DNA from: Caryophanales bacterium UBA6259 | Lineage (GTDB): Bacteria; Bacillota; Bacilli; Tepidibacillales; Tepidibacillaceae | Reading direction: 5' to 3' | NCBI GenBank assembly: GCA_002441135.1 | Contig: DJVJ01000015.1 | Span: forward strand, 286 to 47,721 | DNA: 47,436 nt | Shown here: positions 18,779 through 27,191 of the stretch, one piece after another | Numbering within the stretch: position 1 is the first letter of the stretch | Layout: each line of letters begins with the position of its first letter | The notes under the pieces: generated by a model | Database searches by the model: none | The model's input: only the letters and a program-made list of their open reading frames with translations | Told to the model about the DNA's origin: nothing | Made by a program: the position numbers and the translations under genes

Positions 18779-20167
18779 ATGGGGGAGGAAAAAGGATCAG
18801 TTAGGGAATCATTTAGTAGTAAAACAGGATTTATTTTAGCAGCTGCTGGTTCGGCAGTTGGCCTTGCTAATTTGTGGCGATTCCCATGGTTAGTAGGTAC
18901 CTATGGTGGAGCAACATTTATTGTGGTTTATTTGATAATTTTAGCCTTTTTAGGTTATCCTTTGTTGCTAAATGAAATAATGATTGGTAGAAAGGCTCAG
19001 CGTAACATTGTAGGGGCTTATAAGTTATTAGCACCAAATACACCTCTATTCTATTTGGGACTTATTTCTGTTTTAGGCATGATTGTCATCCTATCTTATT
19101 ATTCTGCGGTTGCAGGCTGGACTCTTGCATATACAATTAAAACCGCAATGGGTAATTTCGGTAATCTATCTTCCGAGGAAATTGGGGCTACATTCGGAGC
19201 ATTTATATCTAATCCTAAGGAAGTTTTTATTTGGCAATTCATTTTCTTAATACTTACTGCATTAGTGGTTAATAAGGGCATAGAAAAGGGAATCGAAAAA
19301 TGGTCAAAAATTTTAATGCCTTTTTTATTTATCCTATTAATCATTTTAGCAATTCGCTCTCTCACCCTTGATGGTGCGATGGAAGGACTTAAATTTTACT
19401 TAATGCCTGATATCACTAAAATTAGTATTGATATGATTATTGCAGCACTTGGACAAGCATTCTTCTCTTTAAGTGTTGGAATTGGAGCGATGCTAATTTA
19501 TGGTAGTTATTTAAAGAAGGATACGGAGTTACCAGTTAGTACGGGAGTTGTTGCGATATTTGATTTCCTTGTTGCGTTTATTGGTGGTCTAGTGATTATC
19601 CCTGCTGTTTTTGCATTTGGATTAAATCCAGGAGAAGGTCCAGGCCTTACCTTCGTTACCTTGCCAAATGTATTTAATCAAATGCCATTAGGAATTTTAT
19701 TTGGAACATTATTTTTCTTACTTTTAGCTTTTGCGGCATTTACAACAACAATTAATATGATGGAAACCTTTGTTGCTTATTTTAAGGATGAATGGAATCT
19801 TTCAAGGCAAAAAGCAGTATGGATAATCGGGGTTGTGATTACATTTATAATCGGAATTCCTTCTGTATTATCCTTTGGGCCATGGGCTGAGCTAACAATC
19901 TTTTTTGGCCGTAATTTTTTTGATTTTGCTGATTATGTTGTTTCTAATATCATTATGCCTATTGGTGCAATTATGCTCGCAGTTTTATCTGGATGGATAT
20001 GGGGCGCGAATAACGCAATAGCAGAAGTAAACACGGGAGCAATGAAGTTTAAAATTGGTTATTGGTGGGCGTTCATCATAAAATATCTTGCCCCAATTCT
20101 CGTTTTAATCATTCTCATTTCAAAAACTCCATTGTACCAGATTATAATTGATTTATTCACAAAATAA
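18779..20167 (+). CDS. sodium:neurotransmitter symporter family (SNF) transporter
   Basis: A 462-residue transporter with about 11-12 membrane segments. The family signature is near the start: GFILAAAGSAVGLANLWRFP (about residues 17-36), the unwound TM1 that binds Na+ and substrate in LeuT-like proteins. It should import an amino acid or related amine with Na+. The exact substrate cannot be read. It is the first plus-strand gene after the kinase pair and has its own terminator. Confidence 0.92.
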   Translation: MGEEKGSVRESFSSKTGFILAAAGSAVGLANLWRFPWLVGTYGGATFIVVYLIILAFLGYPLLLNEIMIGRKAQRNIVGAYKLLAPNTPLFYLGLISVLGMIVILSYYSAVAGWTLAYTIKTAMGNFGNLSSEEIGATFGAFISNPKEVFIWQFIFLILTALVVNKGIEKGIEKWSKILMPFLFILLIILAIRSLTLDGAMEGLKFYLMPDITKISIDMIIAALGQAFFSLSVGIGAMLIYGSYLKKDTELPVSTGVVAIFDFLVAFIGGLVIIPAVFAFGLNPGEGPGLTFVTLPNVFNQMPLGILFGTLFFLLLAFAAFTTTINMMETFVAYFKDEWNLSRQKAVWIIGVVITFIIGIPSVLSFGPWAELTIFFGRNFFDFADYVVSNIIMPIGAIMLAVLSGWIWGANNAIAEVNTGAMKFKIGYWWAFIIKYLAPILVLIILISKTPLYQIIIDLFTK

Positions 20168-20186
20168 GTGAAGGATTCAAACATAA

Positions 20187-20217
20187 AAAATCCCGTACAT
20201 AAGTAGGTACGGGATTT
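20187..20217 (+). terminator. bidirectional terminator between SNF and ligase genes
   Basis: Stem AAATCCCGTAC / GTACGGGATTT. U-rich tracts follow on both strands, so it serves the convergent symporter and O-antigen-ligase-like genes. Confidence 0.85.
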
Positions 20218-20223
20218 TATTTA

Positions 20224-21390
20224 TTATATTCTTTTAAAAATATACGATGGGGATAAAAGTAATAGCCGTTTTTCCTTTTTTACATATTGAAATGCTAGCC
20301 CACTAATCACTGCCGAGCTACCAATATATAATAACCCAATTTGTGGACTCATAATAGTGAAATCAAAAAGTCCTTGGCCAAAAATCATCCCTTGTATTCC
20401 ACTTAATAACGGAACTATTTTCGATTGATAACGATATAATAATCTAATTTCTTGAAACAAATTCCACTGCATCCATAATACAATAATTAAACCAATTGTT
20501 CCTAAGGTTGTGGCGATAGTTAAAAATATATTATGTGCATGAAATACTCTTAAGTATTGATATACAGTATGATCTGCAAAATAAATTCCCATAATACCCC
20601 AACCAGTAATCGGCTTTAACAAAAACATGTGGAAGGTGTTTTCCCAGATAGCCTGTCTATCACTTATGGATGAAAACAGGATATCCCCTCGCGGAAACCA
20701 TTCTGGGAAGAAAAGCATTAATGTAACTCCAGATAATAGGGAAAACATTAAGAAAAACATTTTCTTTTTATGTCCTGAATAATAGGCATACAATACTAAA
20801 CCGATAAATAAACCGATAAATGCTCCTCTTGATCCAGTCATTAAAAGTACAGATACATAAATTAAAATACCTAATAGATAAACCATTTTTCTTTTGCTAA
20901 TAAAAAAGTAAAGGCCTATTAAAGCCATGATAGCATACCATGTACCTGCTAAATTAGGGTTATTAAACGTTCCTGCTATACGAAAGCTTTCAGGAATATC
21001 ATCAATCGAACGGATTCCTAGGAAAAATTTCCATACTGATGGAGTATAAGAAATAATACCGACGTACTCAAGAAATCCTAAAAAGGCTGATCCCAGAGAA
21101 AGAACAAACAAATCATGATATAGCTTTTCCGCCTTAATTTCCTCATTATATATTTCTTGTAGATAGATACTAACAAAAAAATAACCTAAAATAACAAAAG
21201 AAGTAACCATGGAGATGTTATCATTGAGCAGCCCTACTATTAACGCCCAAAAAAACAATAGAAGTAACCCCATATCCCAGCTATTTTTAATCTCCAGCTT
21301 TCTTTTTTGTCCATAATAGATCACTAAATAGAGCATTGGTAAAAAAGCTAAATATGGAGAGTAAATAATTGATACTAACTGAAAAATCAC
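20224..21390 (-). CDS. O-antigen ligase (WaaL/Wzy-like) family membrane protein
   Basis: A 388-residue polytopic protein with about 10-11 membrane segments and a large loop near residues 220-290. The loop carries WENTFHMFLLKPITGWGIMG and the HAHNIFLTIATTLG motif, typical of the O-antigen ligase/polymerase superfamily (Wzy_C). In Gram-positives such proteins link or polymerise surface glycans; the substrate here is unknown. The start is GTG at 21390 behind AGGAGGT. It stands alone, with no glycan cluster nearby. Confidence 0.85.
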   Translation of the reverse strand: MIFQLVSIIYSPYLAFLPMLYLVIYYGQKRKLEIKNSWDMGLLLLFFWALIVGLLNDNISMVTSFVILGYFFVSIYLQEIYNEEIKAEKLYHDLFVLSLGSAFLGFLEYVGIISYTPSVWKFFLGIRSIDDIPESFRIAGTFNNPNLAGTWYAIMALIGLYFFISKRKMVYLLGILIYVSVLLMTGSRGAFIGLFIGLVLYAYYSGHKKKMFFLMFSLLSGVTLMLFFPEWFPRGDILFSSISDRQAIWENTFHMFLLKPITGWGIMGIYFADHTVYQYLRVFHAHNIFLTIATTLGTIGLIIVLWMQWNLFQEIRLLYRYQSKIVPLLSGIQGMIFGQGLFDFTIMSPQIGLLYIGSSAVISGLAFQYVKKEKRLLLLSPSYIFKRI

Positions 21391-21590
21391 AAAAAGAACC
21401 TCCTGTATCCTTATAATTCATAATGGCATACAAGTAATCATTATAAAGCTTTCTAATTTTTTATCAAGATAATTTTCGCCATACTATTATAAAGTGAAAA
21501 GGGGCCCTTTTGTTTCGTTAAATGTTGTATTATTGTTTCCAATAAATTATGATTAATGGATAAGAAAAATCTTATTTTTGGTGGTGAACT

Positions 21591-22280
21591 ATGAATAGTT
21601 TTATCGAACTTATTGAAAGAATAATTGGACCAATCAATACCCTTCCCTACCTCATTTTGTCTTTAATTATTGCTTTTACGGTTCATGAATTTAGTCATGC
21701 GTATGTTGCCTATCGTTTTGGGGATCCTACTGCAAAAAATGAAGGTCGGTTAACCTTAAATCCAATGTCTCATTTAGATGTGTTTGGGACAATTATGATT
21801 TTTATCGCTGGCTTCGGCTGGGCCAAACCAGTTCCTGTCAATTATTTTTATCTAAGGAATAAAAAATACGCTGGTGTCCTCGTCTCCTTTGCAGGTCCAT
21901 TAAGTAATTTATTAGTAGCCTTTCTCTCCATGATGATTTGGGGATTGCTCTATAAAATTGGGGTTTTAACTAGAATCGAGGAGTCTACATATCTAGCAAT
22001 TAGCCTTTTCTTTGAAACATTAATTTCTTTAAATATTGTTTTATTTATTTTTAATCTATTACCATTTCCACCATTAGACGGATATCGGATTATTGAGGAT
22101 TTAGCACCTCAACATATTCGTTCAAAGCTGATTCAGTGGGAGCAATATGGCATTTTTATTTTTCTAATACTAGTTATAACTCCTTTAGGGGATTACGTTT
22201 TTGGTCCTTTATTTCAGGTGGTTCACCCGTTTATTTTTCAATCAATAAGCAATATTGCATTTTTAATTTATGGTATCTAA
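21591..22280 (+). CDS. site-2 protease family (M50) membrane protein
   Basis: A 229-residue intramembrane metalloprotease-like protein. The zinc site is in FTVHEFSHAY (HExxH, about residues 29-38) and the third ligand is in LPFPPLDGYRI (about residues 158-168). The motif RLTLNPMSHLD is typical of the YwhC-like M50 subfamily. It may cleave membrane-bound substrates, but none is known for this short group. The ribosome site GGTGGTGA precedes the ATG. Confidence 0.9.
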   Translation: MNSFIELIERIIGPINTLPYLILSLIIAFTVHEFSHAYVAYRFGDPTAKNEGRLTLNPMSHLDVFGTIMIFIAGFGWAKPVPVNYFYLRNKKYAGVLVSFAGPLSNLLVAFLSMMIWGLLYKIGVLTRIEESTYLAISLFFETLISLNIVLFIFNLLPFPPLDGYRIIEDLAPQHIRSKLIQWEQYGIFIFLILVITPLGDYVFGPLFQVVHPFIFQSISNIAFLIYGI

Positions 22281-22297
22281 TACTTGCATATTCGCTC

Positions 22298-22337
22298 AAA
22301 AAAACAGGGTCTCATCTAGAGGTTGCCCTGTTTTTTT
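22298..22337 (+). terminator. bidirectional terminator between M50 and NlpC/P60 genes
   Basis: The arms AAAAAACAGGG and CCCTGTTTTTT are separated by 16 nt, with A- and T-runs giving U-tracts in both directions. It lies just past the two convergent stops. Confidence 0.85.
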
Positions 22338-22370
22338 GATGTAGTATTTTTATTTGGTTTATGCTTACTG

Positions 22371-23612
22371 CTATTTAATTACACGTTTAGCAAATAAGAA
22401 TGTGTCATTCCAATATCCACTATTTGGTCTCATCGTTGAAGTAGTTACCCCTACACCTTCTGTATAGGTGTGTAAGAGAATAATCGTGCCATCTGTTTTA
22501 ACTTCTTTAATAATTGCAACATGATCAATTCTAGGCTCTCCATTTACATAATCGCCCTGTGTTGCAAAAAAGGCCAAATCTCCTGGTCGAACCTCACTTC
22601 GTTTAACATATGTTCCTTGAGTTGCCTGTTGACGAGAATCCCGATATAGCTGGATTCCGTTTTCTCCATACACCTTTTGTGTATAGCTAGAGCAATCAAA
22701 ACGGTATGAACCATCTTTATCATAATCCGCCCCTAATCTATACTCCACTCCCCAATACTTTAATCCTGTAGCCATAATAGGGTCTGATTTAAGTAACCAA
22801 TCCGTTGAGACACTTGTATTTTGAATCGGAGTAGAAGATGCTTGTCCATCCGAATATTGGTAATAAAGATTGGAGATATACCCTTCGTACTGCTTCCCAC
22901 TTGTTGGTGAATGATAAACAACCTGAGACCAGCTACTATCTACTTCCTCAAGAACGGCAATAGTACTTCCCTTTGGAATCTGACCAATCACCGTGCTATC
23001 TAAAGATGGTGATGTTCTAAAGTTGACAGAACTAAGGATAACCGCTTGTTTCCCATCTTGATTCGTAACAGTGTCATTTAAAGGAGCACTTGTTAGCTCA
23101 TAATAGCTATTAGATATATATCCAGTATATGTTTTACCATTTGATTCATAGGTCACTTTAGACCAGCTATTTCCTTCAATTAAAACACCAACATAGGCAC
23201 CCTTTGGTAACTGCCCTATTACACTACTACTTGTTGATGGCTCTGTCCTAAAATTAACAGAGCTTGTAATGACCCCTGTTTTATCCTCAGATGTTGATGA
23301 TGTTGTTGTATTGTTGCCTGCAAAATCGTAAAAGCTATTTGATATGTACCCAGTATATGTCTTTCCGTTTGATTCATATGTAACCTTTGACCAATAATCA
23401 TTACTAGCTAACACATCAATGGTAGCTCCCTTAGGCAATGTACCCATAATGCTAGCACTTGTTGAAGGCGCGGTTCGGAAATTAACAGTCCCAGTTGTTA
23501 CTGCAGTTTGGGCTGCTGCCATCCCACCAAATGCTAGAGTTCCTGCCAATACTGTGCTTAAAATAGCGACTGATTTCTTCTTCATTATTTTCAGGTTTTT
23601 CAGGTTCTTCAA
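22371..23612 (-). CDS. secreted SH3b-NlpC/P60 cell-wall hydrolase
   Basis: A 413-residue exported endopeptidase. After a signal peptide (about residues 1-35, cleavage near MAAAQ) come three tandem bacterial SH3 domains of about 65-75 residues, each with VNFRTxPS and a KGxYxGYISNxYY-like end. The NlpC/P60 catalytic domain follows (about residues 275-413), with Cys in YRFDCSSYTQKVYG and His in PRIDHVAIIKE. It probably cleaves peptidoglycan stem peptides. The start is TTG at 23612 behind GGAGAGG; the later ATG (MKKKSV) lacks a site. This is the last core gene before the defence island. Confidence 0.93.
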   Translation of the reverse strand: MKNLKNLKIMKKKSVAILSTVLAGTLAFGGMAAAQTAVTTGTVNFRTAPSTSASIMGTLPKGATIDVLASNDYWSKVTYESNGKTYTGYISNSFYDFAGNNTTTSSTSEDKTGVITSSVNFRTEPSTSSSVIGQLPKGAYVGVLIEGNSWSKVTYESNGKTYTGYISNSYYELTSAPLNDTVTNQDGKQAVILSSVNFRTSPSLDSTVIGQIPKGSTIAVLEEVDSSWSQVVYHSPTSGKQYEGYISNLYYQYSDGQASSTPIQNTSVSTDWLLKSDPIMATGLKYWGVEYRLGADYDKDGSYRFDCSSYTQKVYGENGIQLYRDSRQQATQGTYVKRSEVRPGDLAFFATQGDYVNGEPRIDHVAIIKEVKTDGTIILLHTYTEGVGVTTSTMRPNSGYWNDTFLFAKRVIK

Positions 23613-24257
23613 TTTCTTCCTCTCCTTTTGGTTAATTTGCTAATATATTCATTGAATGGTAATCTTTTTATCTATATCTAGATTATATATGAGTAAATTT
23701 ACTAATTTCCTTACATAAAATATGGTAATTACAGGTTTCCCTCCTTTTTTCCTTGCTATTTTATATAACGGGAGTAAAACATAGATATTTTCATGTAAAT
23801 TTATCCATTGATAAAAGCTTTTGCTATTACATTGGACTTTGTTATTAACAAAGCATTAAAAGAAAAGATTATTCTATAAACACTTTGTCTTTAATAGAAA
23901 AAGAGCGAAAGCCTGATGTAGATGAACTTCAACAATTACAAATTAAAGTGGAATCACTTATATTTACAGCTAATCCATTGATATTGAATTTTAGACCGTA
24001 TTTTATAAAGCTAGTATCTAGTACCCATTAATGAATAAAATAATGAGAAAGTTTTTTTCTGTTAAATAAACAAATGACAGTTGCTAGACTACCATTTGTT
24101 TATTTAAGGTTTTTCACTTAATGAGGAGATTTCTCAATTACTTTACCATTGAAATTTTAAATCGTAAATTCTTCACTGATGCATAAAGCTGTTTAGCAAG
24201 GAACATTTTGAATAGTTAACCAAGGTTTATATCCTATAAGCTATGTATAAATTATTA
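23613..24257. other. 645-bp gene-poor stretch at the island edge
   Basis: No convincing gene. A plus-strand open stretch from about 23860 to 24031 could encode about 55 residues (SLIEKERKPDVDELQQLQIK in part) but has no ATG or ribosome site, so it is probably a remnant. A 15-bp perfect inverted repeat lies at 24062-24107. The rest is A/T-rich. I looked for a cyclic-di-AMP riboswitch upstream of the NlpC/P60 gene and saw none. Confidence 0.5.
24062..24107. repeat. 15-bp perfect inverted repeat
   Basis: TTAAATAAACAAATG and its exact reverse complement CATTTGTTTATTTAA, with a 16-nt loop. No run of U directly follows on either strand, though GGTTTTT follows on the plus strand. It may be an old terminator or the fused ends of a lost element. 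Confidence 0.55.
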
Positions 24258-24311
24258 AAAAAGCACACCAAAGGAATGTCATCATAATTTCCTAAAGGTG
24301 TGTTTTTTTAA
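24258..24311 (-). terminator. terminator of the qat operon, bidirectional
   Basis: A long stem pairs CACACC-AAAGGA with TCCT-AAAGGTGTG. U-rich ends flank both sides (TTTTTTT on plus, CTTTTTT on minus). It lies 38 nt past the qatD stop. Confidence 0.85.
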
Positions 24312-24348
24312 CGACTGTATTATTCGTGGACAACATACTTACAATAAA

Positions 24349-25098
24349 TCAAATTCCTTTACTATACTGTTGGATTGGGAGCAAAACCTTGTTAAAGTTG
24401 TTTTTTATTTGCATCTCAACATCTTCATAAGAATAATTCCAAAGCGAACTCAAGTATCTCAGAACTAGTGATATATCTTGAGAAGTAATAATCTTACCTT
24501 CAATTCTGACAAAAGGTCCGTCAGTTTCAGTTAGTAGTCTGTCTTGCGGGATCTTTTTAATAATTTCACATCCATTAGAAGATTGAATCATTGCAGGATT
24601 AATCGAAAAATAATGACCTGCTTCAACAATTTCTTTTAGTAAGGACAATGAACCACTGTACCAATGAAAAACAGCTCCTTTTATTGAGAACTCCTCTAGA
24701 ATTTGTAAAACTGTGGATTCAGCTCTCCTTGAATGCAACGTAATAAACCGAGGCCGATCATTAATATTACTTAACACATGACTTAAACTTTGGATTTGTT
24801 TTGTTTTTGTAGTAATACCCTCTCGTGAGAAGTCTAGTCCTATCTCACCAATGTAAGATGTCTTTTTCGCAAAATCAATGAATTTTTTCATTTCAGTAGG
24901 TGTATGTTTATTTGCGTGAAGCGGATGTAAACCTAGAGCCACTTGAATATATTTGAAATTTTTCAAATGTGAATACCCCAATTCAAAGTGACTTGGTAAA
25001 TTTGTGACTGCGACAGTTGAAATACCCTTTCTTTCATTTTCACTCGCTACCACATAAGGGTTTTTGTACAAATCTATATGGCAATGAACATCGATCAT
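24349..25098 (-). CDS. qatD: QatD, TatD-family metal-dependent hydrolase
   Basis: A 249-residue TatD-like nuclease fold. Metal and catalytic motifs are all present: HCH at residues 5-7, GLHPLHAN (about residue 55), GEIGLDFS (about residue 87), TLHSRRAE (about residue 119), FHWYSG (about residue 143) and LTETDGPF (about residue 190). In the Qat defence system QatD is the putative DNase partner. The gene is last of the operon, 14 bp downstream of qatC. Alone it would be called TatD; the context makes it QatD. Confidence 0.93.
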   Translation of the reverse strand: MIDVHCHIDLYKNPYVVASENERKGISTVAVTNLPSHFELGYSHLKNFKYIQVALGLHPLHANKHTPTEMKKFIDFAKKTSYIGEIGLDFSREGITTKTKQIQSLSHVLSNINDRPRFITLHSRRAESTVLQILEEFSIKGAVFHWYSGSLSLLKEIVEAGHYFSINPAMIQSSNGCEIIKKIPQDRLLTETDGPFVRIEGKIITSQDISLVLRYLSSLWNYSYEDVEMQIKNNFNKVLLPIQQYSKGI

Positions 25099-25112
25099 TT
25101 TACTTCACATCC

Positions 25113-26456
25113 TTAAGAAAGACCGATTAATTGTTTAATACCAGTCGTCCCTTTGTCATTAATAAGTTTTTTAACCTCGGCCATCGCTCGAACAACAAGA
25201 TTTGAATATTCATCAATTTCCTCAATAGCCACTCCACTTGAAAGCAATAATCTTTTTATTTCCTCAGTATTATAGTTATGCCCTAGAAACGCCAACACAG
25301 CCCTAAAATCATTAGTAGAGGCTTTGTTACCCGTCAAATCAACTTCATCACTACAAATATCGATCCCATAAATTTCAGTGTCTGCATTGATGACATGCAA
25401 TGATGCTCTTCTAAAAATACAGGGAACGCATCTCCCACAACCTTTTGCATCTCTTCTAATCCAGCTAGATTTATGTCCGCTTTTTCCACAGGACACTGAA
25501 TCAGGAATAGCATTTTGTAAGACTTGTTGATTTTTGCACTGTCTAATTGCCTCTCCTTTTGTTTTCATGCCTAACGGATTTAATATTGGATTAGATATTC
25601 CGACACTTTGTAGAATATGACTTAGCATTCGCAAATAATTGGGATGGGCAGTTCTCGTGCTGCAAGTTCCTCTTCGAGACGGTGTAAGAGGTATATTCAA
25701 AGCGATTGTCCCATTTTCCGGTATTAACAATGGTATATCCTCGCCAATACTCGCAGCTGCGTAGATGCCGATGGCGAGAAACAAAATGGAACGGCTTCTG
25801 AAAGTTGTTTCCTTACCTGAAGGTTTCTGACCTGCCCTAACTTGTAATGAATCGATTCTAGTAGTGTATTGTTGCTGCAAATGATTGAAAAGATTGCTCT
25901 GATCTGTCTTAGGTCCACTTACTTGCCCATCATAATGACCTACCAATAAAATATTTCCCTTTGGATTGCTTTCCAGCCAGTCGATAGCACCAACTAATGA
26001 ATCTAATCCACCCGAGAATAAACAAACCAAGTCTGCTTGCACACGTGGTAAGAATCGCCTTGGCGGACGTCTTCTTTCAGTTGGTCTATGTAAAGGAGAG
26101 GTATTGAGATAAAACTCAATATCCCAATTGTCTCCGGTTAAAAATGACATGCACTTGTCCAAATTTTCTTTCTCAGTTTGCCACTTCTTCAACTCATATA
26201 CAGGGATTTTAATCTTAATATCACGGGTCCATTTATCCTCTGTTGTTTTTCTTCCAACAAATTTATCTGTGGCATAAAACACAGAAGCCATAAACAAGAA
26301 ATCTAAAACAGTAATGTTTGGAATACCACATCTTTGGTATACTGTTTTAAAATCAAAATCGAGATTACAGAGTTCATCAGTATCGGTATTTTGAATGGAT
26401 ACTTTCGATAATTCCAACTTAGTTTTTTCCATCCCGCTTACAGTTACATTTATCAT
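25113..26456 (-). CDS. qatC: QatC, QueC-like ATP pyrophosphatase
   Basis: A 447-residue protein with an N-terminal region of unknown fold (about residues 1-140), then a PP-loop ATPase resembling QueC. Its SGGLDS motif is at residues 148-153, and a zinc cluster CGRCVPC sits near residues 340-347. QueC makes the 7-deazaguanine precursor preQ0; QatC belongs to the QueC-like proteins used in anti-phage systems, where it is thought to modify a target. The start is ATG at 26456, 2 nt after the qatB stop, behind GGAGG inside qatB. A longer reading frame upstream only overlaps qatB. Confidence 0.93.
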   Translation of the reverse strand: MINVTVSGMEKTKLELSKVSIQNTDTDELCNLDFDFKTVYQRCGIPNITVLDFLFMASVFYATDKFVGRKTTEDKWTRDIKIKIPVYELKKWQTEKENLDKCMSFLTGDNWDIEFYLNTSPLHRPTERRRPPRRFLPRVQADLVCLFSGGLDSLVGAIDWLESNPKGNILLVGHYDGQVSGPKTDQSNLFNHLQQQYTTRIDSLQVRAGQKPSGKETTFRSRSILFLAIGIYAAASIGEDIPLLIPENGTIALNIPLTPSRRGTCSTRTAHPNYLRMLSHILQSVGISNPILNPLGMKTKGEAIRQCKNQQVLQNAIPDSVSCGKSGHKSSWIRRDAKGCGRCVPCIFRRASLHVINADTEIYGIDICSDEVDLTGNKASTNDFRAVLAFLGHNYNTEEIKRLLLSSGVAIEEIDEYSNLVVRAMAEVKKLINDKGTTGIKQLIGLS

Positions 26457-26458
26457 GG

Positions 26459-27184
26459 TTAACCTCCAAACACATCTAGTGTTTTTTCTAACACTTGAGC
26501 ACAAATTTCTTCGCCTTCTTGGCCATTCCATTCAACCTGAGTAATTTCTCTATCAAGGGATAAGACTGTGATTTCAGATTTAATATAATCCAATATATCA
26601 TTAAGAAATGACTCAGCTTGGGTATTACCAACTTTGGATGCTAACCTCTCATAAAAAGATCGACAAAATTGTTGATACACATAATACCCAAAAAATTTTT
26701 CCAGTATCTCCGTCAAATTATCTGGGTTTGCACTTCCTTCTAATACTTGACCAATACCATCTATTCCCTCGACTTCCCCAAACAATTCGTCCATAAGTTG
26801 GGAGAGAGCATTTCTAGCATCTACTTGATCAATAGTACTCGCATCTTCCCCAAAATAGTCAATAAGTGATAAAACTATATCAGATGTCGTTTTATCTTTC
26901 AGATGTTCTAGTCCTACTTGTTTCAATGCTACGTCAAGACCAACACGGTTAACTAAGGAAAGAAAAGAACCTAAATTTCTTGCGATAGCCTGTGCACTTT
27001 TAGCACCCATGCCTCCGTTTCTTGCCACACCTTGTGACCCACCATTAGCACGAATAAACTGTCCCACTAATTGCTTGGAGTTATCGTGGCCTGGGCTTCC
27101 TTTTTTAGCCAACCTCGAAACTTTCCCCTTCAAATCTCCCCATTGAGGGGTTGAAGGTGCATCATAACCTTTAGATGTACCCAT
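26459..27184 (-). CDS. qatB: QatB, defence-system protein
   Basis: A 241-residue protein without a catalytic motif I can name. Its N-terminal part is Gly/Ser-rich and basic (SKGYDAPSTPQWGDLKGKVS), which is typical of QatB, and the rest is predicted helical with an acidic middle. It is translationally packed between qatA (7-bp gap) and qatC (2-bp gap). Its identity comes from that place plus the N-terminal pattern. In known Qat systems all four genes are needed for protection. Confidence 0.9.
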   Translation of the reverse strand: MGTSKGYDAPSTPQWGDLKGKVSRLAKKGSPGHDNSKQLVGQFIRANGGSQGVARNGGMGAKSAQAIARNLGSFLSLVNRVGLDVALKQVGLEHLKDKTTSDIVLSLIDYFGEDASTIDQVDARNALSQLMDELFGEVEGIDGIGQVLEGSANPDNLTEILEKFFGYYVYQQFCRSFYERLASKVGNTQAESFLNDILDYIKSEITVLSLDREITQVEWNGQEGEEICAQVLEKTLDVFGG

Positions 27185-27191
27185 CTAATCT

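Noticed and set aside
23219..23401. Open frame inside the NlpC/P60 gene
   Set aside because: It is the out-of-frame reading of the SH3 repeats, with no own start signals.
23613..23800. Cyclic-di-AMP (ydaO) riboswitch upstream of the NlpC/P60 gene
   Set aside because: Such genes often have one, but none of the conserved aptamer blocks is visible on the minus strand.
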